A stretch of 36,192 nucleotides of DNA from Spirochaetota bacterium (GTDB taxonomy: Bacteria; Spirochaetota; UBA4802; JAFGJZ01). The notes beneath the pieces are model-generated. The model did no database searches. It was not told the DNA's origin and worked only from the letters and a program-made list of their open reading frames with translations. The stretch covers positions 1 to 36,192 of the forward strand of contig JAKPJF010000085.1 in NCBI GenBank assembly GCA_029554345.1. The letters run 5' to 3'. Positions 22,413-32,521 of the stretch are shown in pieces. Position 1 is the stretch's first letter. Every line of letters starts with the position of its first letter. Position numbers and translations under genes: made by a program.

Positions 22413-24254
22413 TTATTCTACAATAGACAGGATTTCATCAAGAGTCTTCGCTTCGTCAGGATATTCACATGTTAAAAAATTAATCATTACAGGCACATCA
22501 TATTTTCTGAATTTTTCGGTAACATCATTTTTTATCAGATTTGCCGCTACAGCTACACTCTTTTTCTGCTTGCCTGGAAAAACCGCAATAATTGAATTTC
22601 TGGAATACCTTACAGCAAAATCCGTTTCCGACAGGCGTTTTGAAATAGCTTCAGAAAGAGAAAGCAATATAGCATCTGCCTGTTTTTCTCCATAAACCGT
22701 AACAAGACGTTTCATATTCTTGATGCAAAAACCTGAAAATGTCAGCGGAATATTCATTTCATCAGCATGTCTAATTTCATCTGACAGTTTCTTCAAATAT
22801 GACGAAAGCAGATCGTAATATTTTGATGTAAATATCTCGATGCTTCTGCTGTTTTGGAAAAAAGAAAAAACTACTTTTGAAAGTCTGTTTATCTGAACAA
22901 GATTTGACGGCAGATGTTCAATATCCGCCCTGAGTATGAGAGCAAAACCGGTAAGCCTTCCTCGGATTACATAAGGCATTGAAACGAATATATTCATTCT
23001 TGCCAGCATTTCTTCATCAAAAATACGGTGAAGTATTTCATTGTTGATCGGGTTTTCAATTACAGCATAACCGTTTATTGAGAACAAATATGCAGTAAAA
23101 GCATTATCAAGAGAAATGGAAAATGATTTCTTCTGGAAATTCAGAGAATCCTTTTCTTCGCTGTATTTGAGCTTAAAAACATCATCCTTATCATCTCTTT
23201 CAAAAAATGCAAATGATGAGACTCCGTTATTTGCCATTTCTCCTCTGATATAATTTTCAATATCAGAATCAGCAGCGCTCTTTCTAATTCTTTCTTCGTA
23301 TGTATCTATATCTATAAGTTTTCTTGAATTCTCGAGTAGTGTCAAATTCTGAATCTTCAGCCTGTCGCTTTCAAGACAACTTCCTGCAGAAAGAGACATG
23401 AATTCTGATAGCTCGCGAATGAATCTTTTTTCAGCATCAGAAAACATTTCTCCGTTAATTTTTGAGCATACGGAAATAAGAATTACAGGTTTATTATTAT
23501 CCGTGATTGAAATTAAAATTTTAGATCCAATTGATTTAAATTTCAAGTATTCTTCTGATGAAGAATTGGCATATTCAGATATATCAAAGATGATTCCTTT
23601 TTCAAAGACATCACTAAAAATGAAATCTGAAGAATTAAAGGTAATTCTTTTACTTTTAATTTTTACGCCCTTGGAATCAGAAAGAATCCACTTATCCGAT
23701 TCGTCTGACTCAGGCGATATAACAGAAACGCCTTCGACTGAAAGATAACTCATTATCGAGAATATTGCCGTTTCTTTTAAGTGATTAACAGAAGATGATT
23801 TCATTATTTCTTTTGCTATTTCAATCAAAAGAAGATTGTCATTATGCGATAATTTCATATCATCAGCAGAAACATCAGCACTTTCTGCTGTATTTATTTC
23901 ATCTTCAGAAAAATCTGATTGATTATCATCCAAACTGACATCTTTAGAGTCTTTGTTTGCAGTAATTTCAAAAGCATCGTTTGAATTAGTTATATTATCT
24001 TCAGTAAAAAAGGGTTCTGGAATTTCATCAATAATCATATTTGAAATATCGGTTTCTGATAAATCGGTTTCAACATCGTCAAACTTAAAGTCTCCACCGA
24101 ACTCATCTTCAATTTCAACAGATTCAGCAGGAAGGTTTTTATTTTCAATTAAAACAGAATCGTCATCATAAATTATTTCGGGTTCAATTTCCGGATATTT
24201 TTCAGATGAAAATTTACCACGCAAAATTCTTTCGGCTTTTTCACGCAATCCCAT
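22413..24254 (-). CDS. GAF-domain protein with degenerate GGDEF domain
   Basis: 613 residues. After an amphipathic start (MGLREKAERILRGKF), residues 25-135 are acidic and disordered. Two GAF-like sensory regions follow (about 138-290 and 308-470, with LISVCSKINGEMFSDAEKRFI and FALILRADIEHLPSNLVQINR). The last 130 residues have the fold pattern of a GGDEF domain (KNMKRLVTVYGEKQADAILL), but where RYGGDEF should stand the sequence reads RYSRNSIIAVFPG, so di-GMP synthesis is not expected. It may be a scaffold or a ligand sensor. The start lies 2 nt after the stop of the acidic 446-residue protein, and the GGAGTG ribosome site overlaps that gene's end. The GAF calls are moderate; the GGDEF-like call rests on the pattern. 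Confidence 0.72.
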   Translation of the reverse strand: MGLREKAERILRGKFSSEKYPEIEPEIIYDDDSVLIENKNLPAESVEIEDEFGGDFKFDDVETDLSETDISNMIIDEIPEPFFTEDNITNSNDAFEITANKDSKDVSLDDNQSDFSEDEINTAESADVSADDMKLSHNDNLLLIEIAKEIMKSSSVNHLKETAIFSIMSYLSVEGVSVISPESDESDKWILSDSKGVKIKSKRITFNSSDFIFSDVFEKGIIFDISEYANSSSEEYLKFKSIGSKILISITDNNKPVILISVCSKINGEMFSDAEKRFIRELSEFMSLSAGSCLESDRLKIQNLTLLENSRKLIDIDTYEERIRKSAADSDIENYIRGEMANNGVSSFAFFERDDKDDVFKLKYSEEKDSLNFQKKSFSISLDNAFTAYLFSINGYAVIENPINNEILHRIFDEEMLARMNIFVSMPYVIRGRLTGFALILRADIEHLPSNLVQINRLSKVVFSFFQNSRSIEIFTSKYYDLLSSYLKKLSDEIRHADEMNIPLTFSGFCIKNMKRLVTVYGEKQADAILLSLSEAISKRLSETDFAVRYSRNSIIAVFPGKQKKSVAVAANLIKNDVTEKFRKYDVPVMINFLTCEYPDEAKTLDEILSIVE

Positions 24255-24256
24255 AA

Positions 24257-25597
24257 TTACACTCCAAGATCATTAAGAACCTTGATGTAAAGATCAAAGT
24301 ATTCACTGCCGGCGAATTTTTTAACCGTATCTTCTGGAAGTTTTTCAAAAAGACCGTCGAGATATGCCAAAAGTTTTTTCATATCTGCACTTTTCTTTTC
24401 TCCCATACCCGATAAAATTCCGTTTAACGAATTCTCATCATCCAAGAATACAATTCTATCTGTAATATCAGCAATTTCTTCTTCGGAATTTTTTTTATCG
24501 GAAAGATCCATTGCAACGAGTTCGGTTTTTATATCCTCTATGTTTTCTTCGATAATAACTGATTTAGTAGATGAAATGTCATTTTCTATTTCTTCAAATT
24601 CTGCATTTGAAAGCTGATTCAGATCAGAAAATATTTCCGAACGTAGTTTTTTCTTTCCTTCACTTAAACGGTTTTCCGAAGTTAATTCATCAAGAGGAGT
24701 CAAATCCATCTGCTCAAGCTCTTCAATCAAATCCTCTTCAGATAATAGAAAAATATCCTCTCTTGCGATCTTTTCTGCTTCCGCAAGATCAATCGGTTCA
24801 ATTAAAAGCTGGGACGGCATTTCTTTGATTTGATCTGATATTTTATCAGCGAATTTTCGGGCTTCATTTACCGCTGAAACTTCTGTTTCTATTTCTTTCG
24901 AAGATTCGAGCTTCATATCCTCGATTATTTCAGATTCGGAAATTTTCTTTTTTTTGCTTCCTGTATAAAAACCGCTGGAAGGAACCCCGAACAAAAGATC
25001 TAGATCGATAAAATGTTCACTTCCTGTTTCGATTTTATGATACTTGTCATCATCAAGAACAGCCGTTTTTTGCTTATTACTTTTTGCCGGATCTTCGGGA
25101 TAAAATCTTTTTATATACTCTTCTTCAGACATATCTGAAATATTAATTACATTATATCCGATATCATCGATACTTGAAGCAGCTGATTTTGAATCCTTTG
25201 CAACAGAAGGCTTAATATCAACATCTTCTTTTCTGCTGCTATCATGAGTTTCGTTTCTGTTCTTTATCAGATCAATGAGATTGGACGGGTTGGCATCTTT
25301 TATTCCGCCAACAACCTTTATGATGAAATCCCTGCTGATATTTATTATTTCATTGCGTATAAAATCAGTATCAATATCCAATATCTCGGGGATATCTATA
25401 ACTTCATCTTTTCCCGAATCCATAAAAGATTTATCTTCTATTTCAGAAACATATTTGTCTATGTCGCGAAATGTTTTTTTATGAGCATTATCCGGAAGAG
25501 GCGCTAAGGGCAAGACCTGACCCACTCTGCTTGTTGAAGAAGCGAATTCGCTGATTTCGTTAAAGTATTCTTCAATATTTGTTTTTTTGCCGCTCAT
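24257..25597 (-). CDS. Long acidic protein, unknown function
   Basis: 446 residues, rich in Asp, Glu, Ser and Lys, with no transmembrane segment or signal peptide and no family recognised. Much of it (about 130-390) looks disordered or loosely helical, with acidic repeats such as SEEDLIEELEQMDLTPLDEL. The last 45 residues form a compact, probably helical tail (MKKLLAYLDGLFEKLPEDTV and then KFAGSEYFDLYIKVLNDLGV), which looks like the ordered, functional part. It precedes the GAF/GGDEF-like gene with a 2-nt gap; both have acidic low-complexity regions, so the pair may act together. A promoter with CTGACA and TATATT is placed upstream. Confidence 0.65.
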   Translation of the reverse strand: MSGKKTNIEEYFNEISEFASSTSRVGQVLPLAPLPDNAHKKTFRDIDKYVSEIEDKSFMDSGKDEVIDIPEILDIDTDFIRNEIINISRDFIIKVVGGIKDANPSNLIDLIKNRNETHDSSRKEDVDIKPSVAKDSKSAASSIDDIGYNVINISDMSEEEYIKRFYPEDPAKSNKQKTAVLDDDKYHKIETGSEHFIDLDLLFGVPSSGFYTGSKKKKISESEIIEDMKLESSKEIETEVSAVNEARKFADKISDQIKEMPSQLLIEPIDLAEAEKIAREDIFLLSEEDLIEELEQMDLTPLDELTSENRLSEGKKKLRSEIFSDLNQLSNAEFEEIENDISSTKSVIIEENIEDIKTELVAMDLSDKKNSEEEIADITDRIVFLDDENSLNGILSGMGEKKSADMKKLLAYLDGLFEKLPEDTVKKFAGSEYFDLYIKVLNDLGV

Positions 25598-25657
25598 AAA
25601 TATTCGCTTAATAAAAATATGTCTGCTAAACAGACCCTCTCACATTCATTTTCGGCA

Positions 25658-25685
25658 AATATAAATCAAATATTAAATTTGTCAG
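25658..25685 (-). promoter_or_regulatory. Promoter of the acidic protein/GAF operon
   Basis: On the minus strand CTGACA (25685-25680), a 16-base spacer and TATATT (25663-25658). A small hairpin (GTCTG/CAGAC, 25621-25635) lies in the leader. Confidence 0.55.
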
Positions 25686-25710
25686 CCTGCTTAAAAAAAC
25701 AAACTGACAT

Positions 25711-25750
25711 TTATAATAAAAAAGAAATTCTGCGGTTAAAACCGCGGAAT
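25711..25750 (-). terminator. Intrinsic terminator of the V-ATPase operon
   Basis: The stem GCGGTT/AACCGC (25732-25745) is extended by TTC/GAA across one mismatch. On the minus strand it is followed by TTTCTTTTTTATT. It begins right after the atpK stop. Confidence 0.85.
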
Positions 25751-25753
25751 TAA

Positions 25754-26179
25754 TTATCTGCTTGTTAGAACTATTCCGCCAATCATGGCAAAAAGAGCAA
25801 AAGACTCGATGATTCCGGGAGAAATGAATGATTTTCCCGCCATAGAAGCCTTTTTTGAAACACCGAGAATCGCGGAACTGCAGGCTTTTCCCTGATAAAT
25901 CGCGCTAGCCATAAGCCCCAAACCGCATAATAGACCTATGCCGAATAATGATAATCCGGATATTTTAGACGGATCAACCTGGCTGAATAGAATCATTAAT
26001 ACAAATCCGTAAATTGTCTGGGAAGCCGGCATCGCCGAAAGACCGATCAAAAGACCATGTCCCTCGTCAGTTTTTGACATAACCCCGTGACAAGTCATAC
26101 CCGCGATTCCGCATCCGATAGAACTCCCCACAGCCCCTAGACCGAGAGGTAATATTGCTCCGAAAAGACTCAAATCCAT
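25754..26179 (-). CDS. atpK: V-type ATPase subunit K (proteolipid ring)
   Basis: A 141-residue double-hairpin proteolipid with four membrane helices that forms the rotor ring. The ion-binding glutamate is E125 (SPGIIESFALF) in the last helix; the first hairpin has no equivalent glutamate. SAMPASQTIYGF (S53, Q54) and IYQGKA (Q96) occupy the positions that, with the Glu, bind Na+ in Enterococcus NtpK (T64, Q65, Q110, E139), so Na+ coupling is likely. The start at 26179 is preferred over 26206 because GAGGTG lies 5-6 nt before it and the longer frame runs into atpI. Last gene of the operon, followed by the terminator. Confidence 0.94.
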   Translation of the reverse strand: MDLSLFGAILPLGLGAVGSSIGCGIAGMTCHGVMSKTDEGHGLLIGLSAMPASQTIYGFVLMILFSQVDPSKISGLSLFGIGLLCGLGLMASAIYQGKACSSAILGVSKKASMAGKSFISPGIIESFALFAMIGGIVLTSR

Positions 26180-26195
26180 TTTTTCACCTCGTTTT

Positions 26196-28028
26196 TTATT
26201 GCTCAAGCAGAGATTTTAACGGTTTATACGGCTTTCCGCCTCCGTCAAAACTCCACCTGTAATATTCCAGATAATTAAGCCTCAATCCGTGAATTACGGC
26301 ACTCATTATCGAAAGACCTAAATTTAATAGATGCCCTAGTATTGAAACAATAACAGCCAGCGCGACATAAAAACTACCCAAATCGGCCATTGAAGAAGCA
26401 ATGCCGTTAAAAGTCTGGGCAATAAGAGCACCGGAAAGACCAAGAGCGAATATTCGAAGATAGCTTAAAATATCCGAGAAAAACTGAACTCCGTTATAAA
26501 GTCCAAGAAGTCCGCCTGCAAAAATCTTTAAAGGATTTAATGATCCTGAACTCGTCAGAAAAACTACTCCGCCGCAGCAATATAGAATATATTTCTGAAT
26601 ATCCTGACCGGATTCTATGCCTGCGAATGAATTTCCGTAAAAGAAAAAATATGTCCATATTGCGACAATCCAAGCGATATTGGATAACGGAACAATAAAT
26701 GATTTCTCGCTGAAAATAAGCCTTAATGTTTTTAGAAAAAGTGAGAGCGAAATGTGAATCATTCCTATGATAATGGAAACTCTCATTGTATTATCAAGTG
26801 TCTCTTTATCAACACTTCCTGAATTAAAAAGCTTAAACTGAAGAAGTTTGCCGAATACCGGATTTGATTCAGTAACGCTGAAAAAGCTTCCTGTCATTAC
26901 ACCGTATGCAATCGTCGCTGTACTTAGAATAAACGCCATAGCAAGCATACGTTTAGCTTTAACACCGGGCTTCTTAACCTTGATAGCTGCATAAAGCGTT
27001 ACAAGAAAAAGAACTATTCCGTATCCGCCGTCACCCATAATCATTGCAAAAAATATAATGAATGAAAGAAAAACAAATGAAGAAGGATCCCAGTCTTTAT
27101 ATGACGGAGTGTCATAAAATTCGACCAGCTCCTGACCAACTCCCGAAAACTTTTTGTTTTTGATAAATGTCGGCGGAACTTCATCCGGCTCAGGCTCGAC
27201 AGAGCTTATAGAAACGGGATCTGATGCGACTGATTTTTCTAAAACAGAAAGCTCTTTCTCGGGAACCCACCCCTGATAAACAAAAACATCCCCCAAAGCC
27301 TCGACTGAAGAATAATATGCTTTTTCAAAATTATATCTGTCAAGTGCTGCGATATAAGCCTTGTAAATATCATTTTTAACTGAAGAAAATGATTTTATTT
27401 TTGAAAGAAGTTCAAAGGAATGTTTTTTGAGATATTCTATTTCTGATTCAATTTGAATTAAATCTTTTTCTATTTTTTGTTCAAGACAATTATCCAGATG
27501 GAGCTTCGACTTAGAAAAAGTCACAAAATAATGCCTCATAGCTTCATGCTTTATTTCAAAAACTTCGGCAGCACCGGAGAAATCAACCGTGTCTGCGAAT
27601 TTTGCCGGCACTTCCCAGAACTGGATAAAAACACCGCTTTTATTCTCGATATCTCTTATGTCATCTATCGAAAATTTTCCCCATACAGAAAGATCTTCCT
27701 TTTCATTAATGAGAACTTGAAGCTTTTCAGTCGAAGAAATAAAATCTTCATCAAGAGTCTTCAGTATAGAAATACCTTCTTCTATTGTTGAAAAAGAAAC
27801 TCCGGAAGGAATAATTTCTTTTTTTTCTTCTTCAATTCTGCATACCAGCTTATACAAAGAAAGGATCGATTCAGCTTCTGCGATATCGCTTTTATCAGTC
27901 TGTTTTTTCAGAATTGATCCTTTATAAGGTTCTATATGCAAAACGCCGGTTTTCTGAATCTTTTTTATAATTTCTTCTTTGGACTTTTCAGCACCAATAA
28001 GAAGAATTTTTTTCATCCGGTTGATCAT
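26196..28028 (-). CDS. atpI: V-type ATPase subunit I (stator, membrane a-subunit)
   Basis: 610 residues. The cytosolic N-terminal half (about 1-310) includes coiled-coil stretches such as EKDLIQIESEIEYLKKH. The C-terminal half has about seven to eight membrane helices. The essential arginine facing the rotor ring is R525 in DILSYLRIFALGLSG, and a second conserved basic segment is IHGLRLNYLEYYRW (R583). It forms the ion half-channels and links the stators to the ring. The ATG follows the atpD stop directly, with GGAGG 8 nt upstream. Confidence 0.95.
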   Translation of the reverse strand: MINRMKKILLIGAEKSKEEIIKKIQKTGVLHIEPYKGSILKKQTDKSDIAEAESILSLYKLVCRIEEEKKEIIPSGVSFSTIEEGISILKTLDEDFISSTEKLQVLINEKEDLSVWGKFSIDDIRDIENKSGVFIQFWEVPAKFADTVDFSGAAEVFEIKHEAMRHYFVTFSKSKLHLDNCLEQKIEKDLIQIESEIEYLKKHSFELLSKIKSFSSVKNDIYKAYIAALDRYNFEKAYYSSVEALGDVFVYQGWVPEKELSVLEKSVASDPVSISSVEPEPDEVPPTFIKNKKFSGVGQELVEFYDTPSYKDWDPSSFVFLSFIIFFAMIMGDGGYGIVLFLVTLYAAIKVKKPGVKAKRMLAMAFILSTATIAYGVMTGSFFSVTESNPVFGKLLQFKLFNSGSVDKETLDNTMRVSIIIGMIHISLSLFLKTLRLIFSEKSFIVPLSNIAWIVAIWTYFFFYGNSFAGIESGQDIQKYILYCCGGVVFLTSSGSLNPLKIFAGGLLGLYNGVQFFSDILSYLRIFALGLSGALIAQTFNGIASSMADLGSFYVALAVIVSILGHLLNLGLSIMSAVIHGLRLNYLEYYRWSFDGGGKPYKPLKSLLEQ

Positions 28029-28646
28029 TTATACCGCCTCCGGAAGATCTTTCTTCTCAAGCTTGTCTTTCGCAATTTTGGCATTACATATCGCTGCGAT
28101 TTCCTGATCTCCGAGAAATATCTTAATCTTTCTGATATTCTCCTTGCATTCTGGAATCATGCGCTTTTCAAAAAGATTAACCTTAATATTGGTCTGACGG
28201 AGCTCTTCTTCAAGCAGGGAAAGTTTTTCTTTGATAATCTTATATTTTTCGCGCAATGTGATCAGATCCTTAAATTCAACAACAGCTCGATCAAGCCAAA
28301 CCGGCGTAAAAAGATATGAATAATCAAGAATAGAAAAAGAAATGCTTTCAAACAGAGGAACCTCAACACCGGCAATGTTTTCCGATGTTTTTACTACTTC
28401 TTTTACTTTCACAATCGATGAAACAGAAAAAGGCAACGGTTGTGACAGCAATGCGCTCCATGAGCTCATGCTGTCGCAGACTTTCTGCATCTCTTTCATA
28501 ATGTCTTCAGCGCCCGTACGAACACCGTCAACTTCAACCTGAAGCTGCTGTTTTTTTAACTGCAAGGTCGGCAGATATTTAGTAAGCTGACCAAGAAGAT
28601 TCTTCTGTTTTTTTTGTTCAGTCTTGTTAAGCTTTATTTCAGCCAT
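28029..28646 (-). CDS. atpD: V-type ATPase subunit D (central stalk)
   Basis: 205 residues, almost entirely helical, with the family start (KLNKTEQKKQKNLLGQLTKYL) and a long antiparallel coiled coil formed by the two ends. It is the rotor shaft connecting the A/B head to the K ring. The length is normal. A GTGGAAG ribosome site overlaps the end of atpB, and the stop is followed immediately by the atpI start. The only central-stalk gene seen, because no F subunit gene is present. Confidence 0.93.
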   Translation of the reverse strand: MAEIKLNKTEQKKQKNLLGQLTKYLPTLQLKKQQLQVEVDGVRTGAEDIMKEMQKVCDSMSSWSALLSQPLPFSVSSIVKVKEVVKTSENIAGVEVPLFESISFSILDYSYLFTPVWLDRAVVEFKDLITLREKYKIIKEKLSLLEEELRQTNIKVNLFEKRMIPECKENIRKIKIFLGDQEIAAICNAKIAKDKLEKKDLPEAV

Positions 28647-28649
28647 ACA

Positions 28650-29951
28650 CTACTTCCACTTGCCGTACTTTTCTATCCACTCGGCCTTGAGACCAACTTC
28701 ATTTTTCGCAAAACATTCAGAAAGAATCTTCCAACCCAAATCAAGCTGTTCTTCTATATCAAGATTCACCGAAAGATCCATAAGATCGCGCTCGAACATT
28801 ACCGCATATTTAATGAGCTTTCTATCCCATTCACTGAGACGGAATCCCATCGATTCACGGTCTTTTGCTTTCTTTGCGTCAGCATAGAGTCTGATCATCG
28901 CATTTGCAAGGTCTCCGTGATCTTTTCGAGTAACTTTTCCCATTACCTGCTGTTTCAAACGCGAAAGAGAACCGAACGGATCAATTGCCCCGTTATGAAG
29001 ATAAAACTGACCCTCGGTGATGTATCCGGTATTATCGGGAACAGGATGTGTAACGTCATCTCCCGGCATTGTAGTAACCGCGATTACGGTAATCGAACCG
29101 GAACCGTCAATATCAACAGCCTTCTCATATCTCGATGCGAGATCCGAATACAATGATCCGGGATAACCGCGGTTTGAAGGAACCATTTCCATCGAAATCG
29201 AAATTTCCTTCTGGGCATCCGCGAAGGAAGTCATATCAGTTAAAAGAACCAGAACGTTTTTGTCTTTTACAGCAAACTGTTCAGCTACGGCAAGAGCCAT
29301 GTCCGGAACAAGAATACACTCAACAACCGGATCCGACGCGGTATGAATAAACATGGTCGTCTTTTCCATCGCACCGGTCTTTGTAAAATATCTATAGAAG
29401 AATTCATAATCGTCAAATTTAAGCCCCATACCTCCGAGAACGATAACGTCGGCGTCGGTCTGACTCGCGATACGCGCGAGAAGTTCATTATAAGGTTCGC
29501 CCGGAATTGAAAAAATAGGAATCTTCTGGCTTCTAACCAATGTATTGAACATGTCAATCATCGGAATATTCGTCTTAATCATTCGTTTCGGAACAATACG
29601 CTTCGATGGATTGAAAGAAGGTCCTCCGATTTCTACTTTCTCTTCCGCAACCTGAGCTCCGCCGTCAACAGGTTCACCGGCACCGTTAAACACTCGTCCG
29701 AGAAGAGAATCTCCGAAGGCTACCTGCATAGGCTTTGAAAGAAAACGCGTCTGATCACCGGTCGACACACCTCGTGTTCCGCGGTAAATCTGGAGATTAA
29801 CCTTATCTCCGCTGAAACTGATTACTTCCGCAAGAGTACTTCTTCCGTCTCTGAGCTTAATCTCCGCAAGCTCGCCGAGCTTAACGCCTTCCGCGCGTAC
29901 CTGAGCGATGCTTCCTTTAACTTTTTCTATGCTGTTATATGTCTTAATCAT
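28650..29951 (-). CDS. atpB: V-type ATPase subunit B (regulatory head subunit)
   Basis: 433 residues. The non-catalytic B subunit keeps the beta-barrel N-terminus ([19 protein letters not shown]) and the nucleotide-like central domain, where the P-loop is replaced by [18 protein letters not shown]. The segments [18 protein letters not shown] and [18 protein letters not shown] are typical. With A it builds the hexameric ATPase head. It is separated from atpA by one nucleotide. Confidence 0.96.
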   Translation of the reverse strand: MIKTYNSIEKVKGSIAQVRAEGVKLGELAEIKLRDGRSTLAEVISFSGDKVNLQIYRGTRGVSTGDQTRFLSKPMQVAFGDSLLGRVFNGAGEPVDGGAQVAEEKVEIGGPSFNPSKRIVPKRMIKTNIPMIDMFNTLVRSQKIPIFSIPGEPYNELLARIASQTDADVIVLGGMGLKFDDYEFFYRYFTKTGAMEKTTMFIHTASDPVVECILVPDMALAVAEQFAVKDKNVLVLLTDMTSFADAQKEISISMEMVPSNRGYPGSLYSDLASRYEKAVDIDGSGSITVIAVTTMPGDDVTHPVPDNTGYITEGQFYLHNGAIDPFGSLSRLKQQVMGKVTRKDHGDLANAMIRLYADAKKAKDRESMGFRLSEWDRKLIKYAVMFERDLMDLSVNLDIEEQLDLGWKILSECFAKNEVGLKAEWIEKYGKWK

Positions 29952-29952
29952 A

Positions 29953-31707
29953 TTAAGCTCCTCTCACAGTAGCAAGAATGGACTCACGTTTGCGTTTATA
30001 ATCGTCAGTTTCTTTTGCAATATAGTTCAGCTGAATCAGATCATCCGAAAGCGAAAGAAAAAACTTTCTGGCATCTTCTTTAGACTGAAAGCTGAATTTT
30101 TTTCTGAGAACTTCTCCGACAACTTCAAGCTGTTCATTCTGGCGTTTTCTATCAGAAGACGTGTCAATGCTGTCAAAGGCATTCTGCTGTAGAAAAACCG
30201 AATCGTAAAACTCGCCTTTAAGAAAAACTACCATATCATCGATGCTGACGCCTTCTTCGCCGACAACGCTCATCTTCTTTCCGATTTCGTCGCCTTCAAG
30301 AATCATCGACTGCGCAAGACGTACCACATCTATACGAGCCTTAGTTTCGGAATCGGCTTCATCATAAAAGCGGTCAAGATACTTCGACCATGAAATCAAA
30401 GGATCAATCGCCGGGAATCTTCTCGCATCTGAACGTTCACGCGACAGACCAAGGAAACATCCGACAACCGCAAGAGTTGACTGGGTTACCGGTTCTTCGA
30501 AATTTCCGCCCGCAGGAGAAACGGCACCGCCTATTGTAAGTGAACCGGTATCACCGGCAGGATTTTTCAATACGCCCGCTCTTTCATAAAATTCCGCGAT
30601 CCGGCTCGCGAGATACGCAGGGAAAGCTTCTTCGCCCGGAATTTCCTCAAGACGTCCGCTCATCTCACGAAGAGCCTGAGCCCAGCGGCTTGTAGAATCC
30701 GCAAGAAGAAGAGTATCGACTCCCATCTGTCTATAATATTCCGCAATCGTTGTTCCAACGTAAATAGAACTTTCGCGCGCCGCAACCGGCATCGACGAAG
30801 TATTACAAATGATACAGGTTCTATCCATGAGCTTTTTGCCTGTCTGCGGGTCATCAAGATGAGGGAATTCTTTTAGAATTTCAACGACCTCACCTGCACG
30901 CTCACCGCACGCAACGACTATAACTACCTGAGTTTCTGCATATTTGGATATCTGGTGCTGAAGTACCGTTTTGCCGGCACCGAAAGGTCCAGGAGTACAG
31001 AATGTTCCGCCCTTCGCAACCGGAAAAGGTCCGTCAACAATTCGGCATTTCGTAAAAAGCTGTTTATCAGGGAAAAGTCTTGTTCCGACTTTAATTGGAA
31101 ATTTCGCCGGCCATTTCTGAACCATCGTCACTTCTGTTATCTTCCCGGATTCATCCTGAAGCTTAGCTATAACTTCATTTATGGTATAGCTTCCGGCAGG
31201 TTTAATTTCTATTACTTTTGCATTGCCGTTAAAACCGAACGGCACCATTATTTTGTGATCTATAACCGCTTCAGGAACACGCCCGAGATATGACGCGGCG
31301 GATACAGTGTCGCCGGTTTTTGCTATCGGGGTAAAATCCCATTTTTTTGACTGATCAAGAGGTGCGAGATAAACACCGCGGGGGAGGAAATATCCGTTTT
31401 CTTCTGCTATCTTTTCAAGTGGATTCTGAAGTCCGTCATATACATTCTGCAAAAGACCGGGCCCGAGTTCTACCGAAAGAAGTTCAGAAGTAAATTCAAC
31501 TGCGTCACCGCATTTTACTCCTCTTGTAGGCTCGAATATCTGAACCTTGGCTTTTCTGCCGTCGATTTCGATTACTTCACCTTTGAGATTTTTACCTCCC
31601 GTAGAAAGGTAGACAACCTCATTTTGTCTTATAATTCCTTCGAACTCAACCGTCATCAGGTTTCCCTGTGCTCCGGCAATAATTCCCTTTGCTTTTTCTG
31701 AACTCAT
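29953..31707 (-). CDS. atpA: V-type ATPase subunit A (catalytic)
   Basis: 584 residues. The Walker A is GPFGAGKT (240-247), preceded by the A-specific non-homologous insert (about 100-195, [14 protein letters not shown]). [20 protein letters not shown] holds the catalytic glutamate region, and [20 protein letters not shown] is the Walker B-adjacent signature. This is the ATP-hydrolysing or ATP-synthesising subunit. It begins 15 nt after the DUF2764 gene, and all expected catalytic residues are present. Confidence 0.97.
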   Translation of the reverse strand: MSSEKAKGIIAGAQGNLMTVEFEGIIRQNEVVYLSTGGKNLKGEVIEIDGRKAKVQIFEPTRGVKCGDAVEFTSELLSVELGPGLLQNVYDGLQNPLEKIAEENGYFLPRGVYLAPLDQSKKWDFTPIAKTGDTVSAASYLGRVPEAVIDHKIMVPFGFNGNAKVIEIKPAGSYTINEVIAKLQDESGKITEVTMVQKWPAKFPIKVGTRLFPDKQLFTKCRIVDGPFPVAKGGTFCTPGPFGAGKTVLQHQISKYAETQVVIVVACGERAGEVVEILKEFPHLDDPQTGKKLMDRTCIICNTSSMPVAARESSIYVGTTIAEYYRQMGVDTLLLADSTSRWAQALREMSGRLEEIPGEEAFPAYLASRIAEFYERAGVLKNPAGDTGSLTIGGAVSPAGGNFEEPVTQSTLAVVGCFLGLSRERSDARRFPAIDPLISWSKYLDRFYDEADSETKARIDVVRLAQSMILEGDEIGKKMSVVGEEGVSIDDMVVFLKGEFYDSVFLQQNAFDSIDTSSDRKRQNEQLEVVGEVLRKKFSFQSKEDARKFFLSLSDDLIQLNYIAKETDDYKRKRESILATVRGA

Positions 31708-31722
31708 TACAGAATCTCCTGT

Positions 31723-32520
31723 TTATCCTTTGATAATATCATCAAGGAATTTCCTTCCCTTTTCTTCGTTAAGGTAGTTCCATCTGTCTTTTACAAAAAG
31801 CCCGATCAGATAATTATAAATAATATGTTCTCCGAAAGGCGACTCCTGACCTACGTTTCCGACCAGATCAAAATGAACTCTGTCAAAACGCTTTTCAAGC
31901 TCAGCAGGTTCCAGATTGAACATGTCGATTAATTCCGTTATCTCGTATATCTCGGATTTTAATCCGAGATCGGGAGAAGTCCTGTTTTCAATAATCGTTT
32001 TAACAATATCTGGATCTCCTTTCAGGTTTCCCTCAAGAGGTATTGAAAGCTTTATAAGACGGTATGCAGCAATAGCAGTTCTGAAAATGCCGGCTATTCT
32101 TCCGTAATATCTAAAAAACGGCATTTCATCTGCGTGCAAATAGGCAAAATATCTTACATATAATTCTTCTATATTTGCATAACGGTCGGAATCTTCCTTG
32201 AAATCTTCAAAGAAATCCGTCATAAACTGCGGAAAATGATCCGGCTGAAAAATCACCGGATTATCGAGAAAACGCTCGAATTCAGGTCTTGTCATTATTG
32301 AAGGAGTAAAAAAATCGCCAGCCGGATTTCCGGAAATCCTTTCAGAAAGCAACAGTTCCGCGTTCATAATTTCATTATGAAGAAGAATCTTCGCTATACC
32401 TTCGGAATAAGGCTCAAAAATATTTGAATTGGCTTCAAGAAATTCCGCCATCGTTTCCGGCTGCGGAGAATCCCAAGAAATTTCGGGAAGCCATCCTACT
32501 ACAAAATTATTATAGCTCAT
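31723..32520 (-). CDS. DUF2764 protein of the V-ATPase operon
   Basis: 265 residues starting MSYNNFVVGWLPEISWDSPQ. It matches the DUF2764 family, which sits between the E and A genes in V-ATPase operons of spirochaetes, Chlamydiae and Bacteroidetes. It is soluble and mainly helical, with many aromatic residues and no membrane segment. Its end (FVKDRWNYLNEEKGRKFLDDII) contains an RWxxL segment suggestive of a protein contact. As the operon lacks a recognisable C subunit, which bridges stalk and ring, DUF2764 is a candidate replacement; that is inference. It overlaps nothing and is one nucleotide from atpE. Confidence 0.88.
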   Translation of the reverse strand: MSYNNFVVGWLPEISWDSPQPETMAEFLEANSNIFEPYSEGIAKILLHNEIMNAELLLSERISGNPAGDFFTPSIMTRPEFERFLDNPVIFQPDHFPQFMTDFFEDFKEDSDRYANIEELYVRYFAYLHADEMPFFRYYGRIAGIFRTAIAAYRLIKLSIPLEGNLKGDPDIVKTIIENRTSPDLGLKSEIYEITELIDMFNLEPAELEKRFDRVHFDLVGNVGQESPFGEHIIYNYLIGLFVKDRWNYLNEEKGRKFLDDIIKG

Positions 32521-32521
32521 T

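Noticed and set aside
22413-24254. Active diguanylate cyclase
   Set aside because: The GGDEF signature is replaced by SRNSI, so catalysis is not supported.
25680-25709. TGTCAG/CTGACA pair near the V-ATPase terminator as a second terminator
   Set aside because: The arms are far apart with an A-rich loop, and the left arm is better explained as the -35 box of the acidic-protein promoter.
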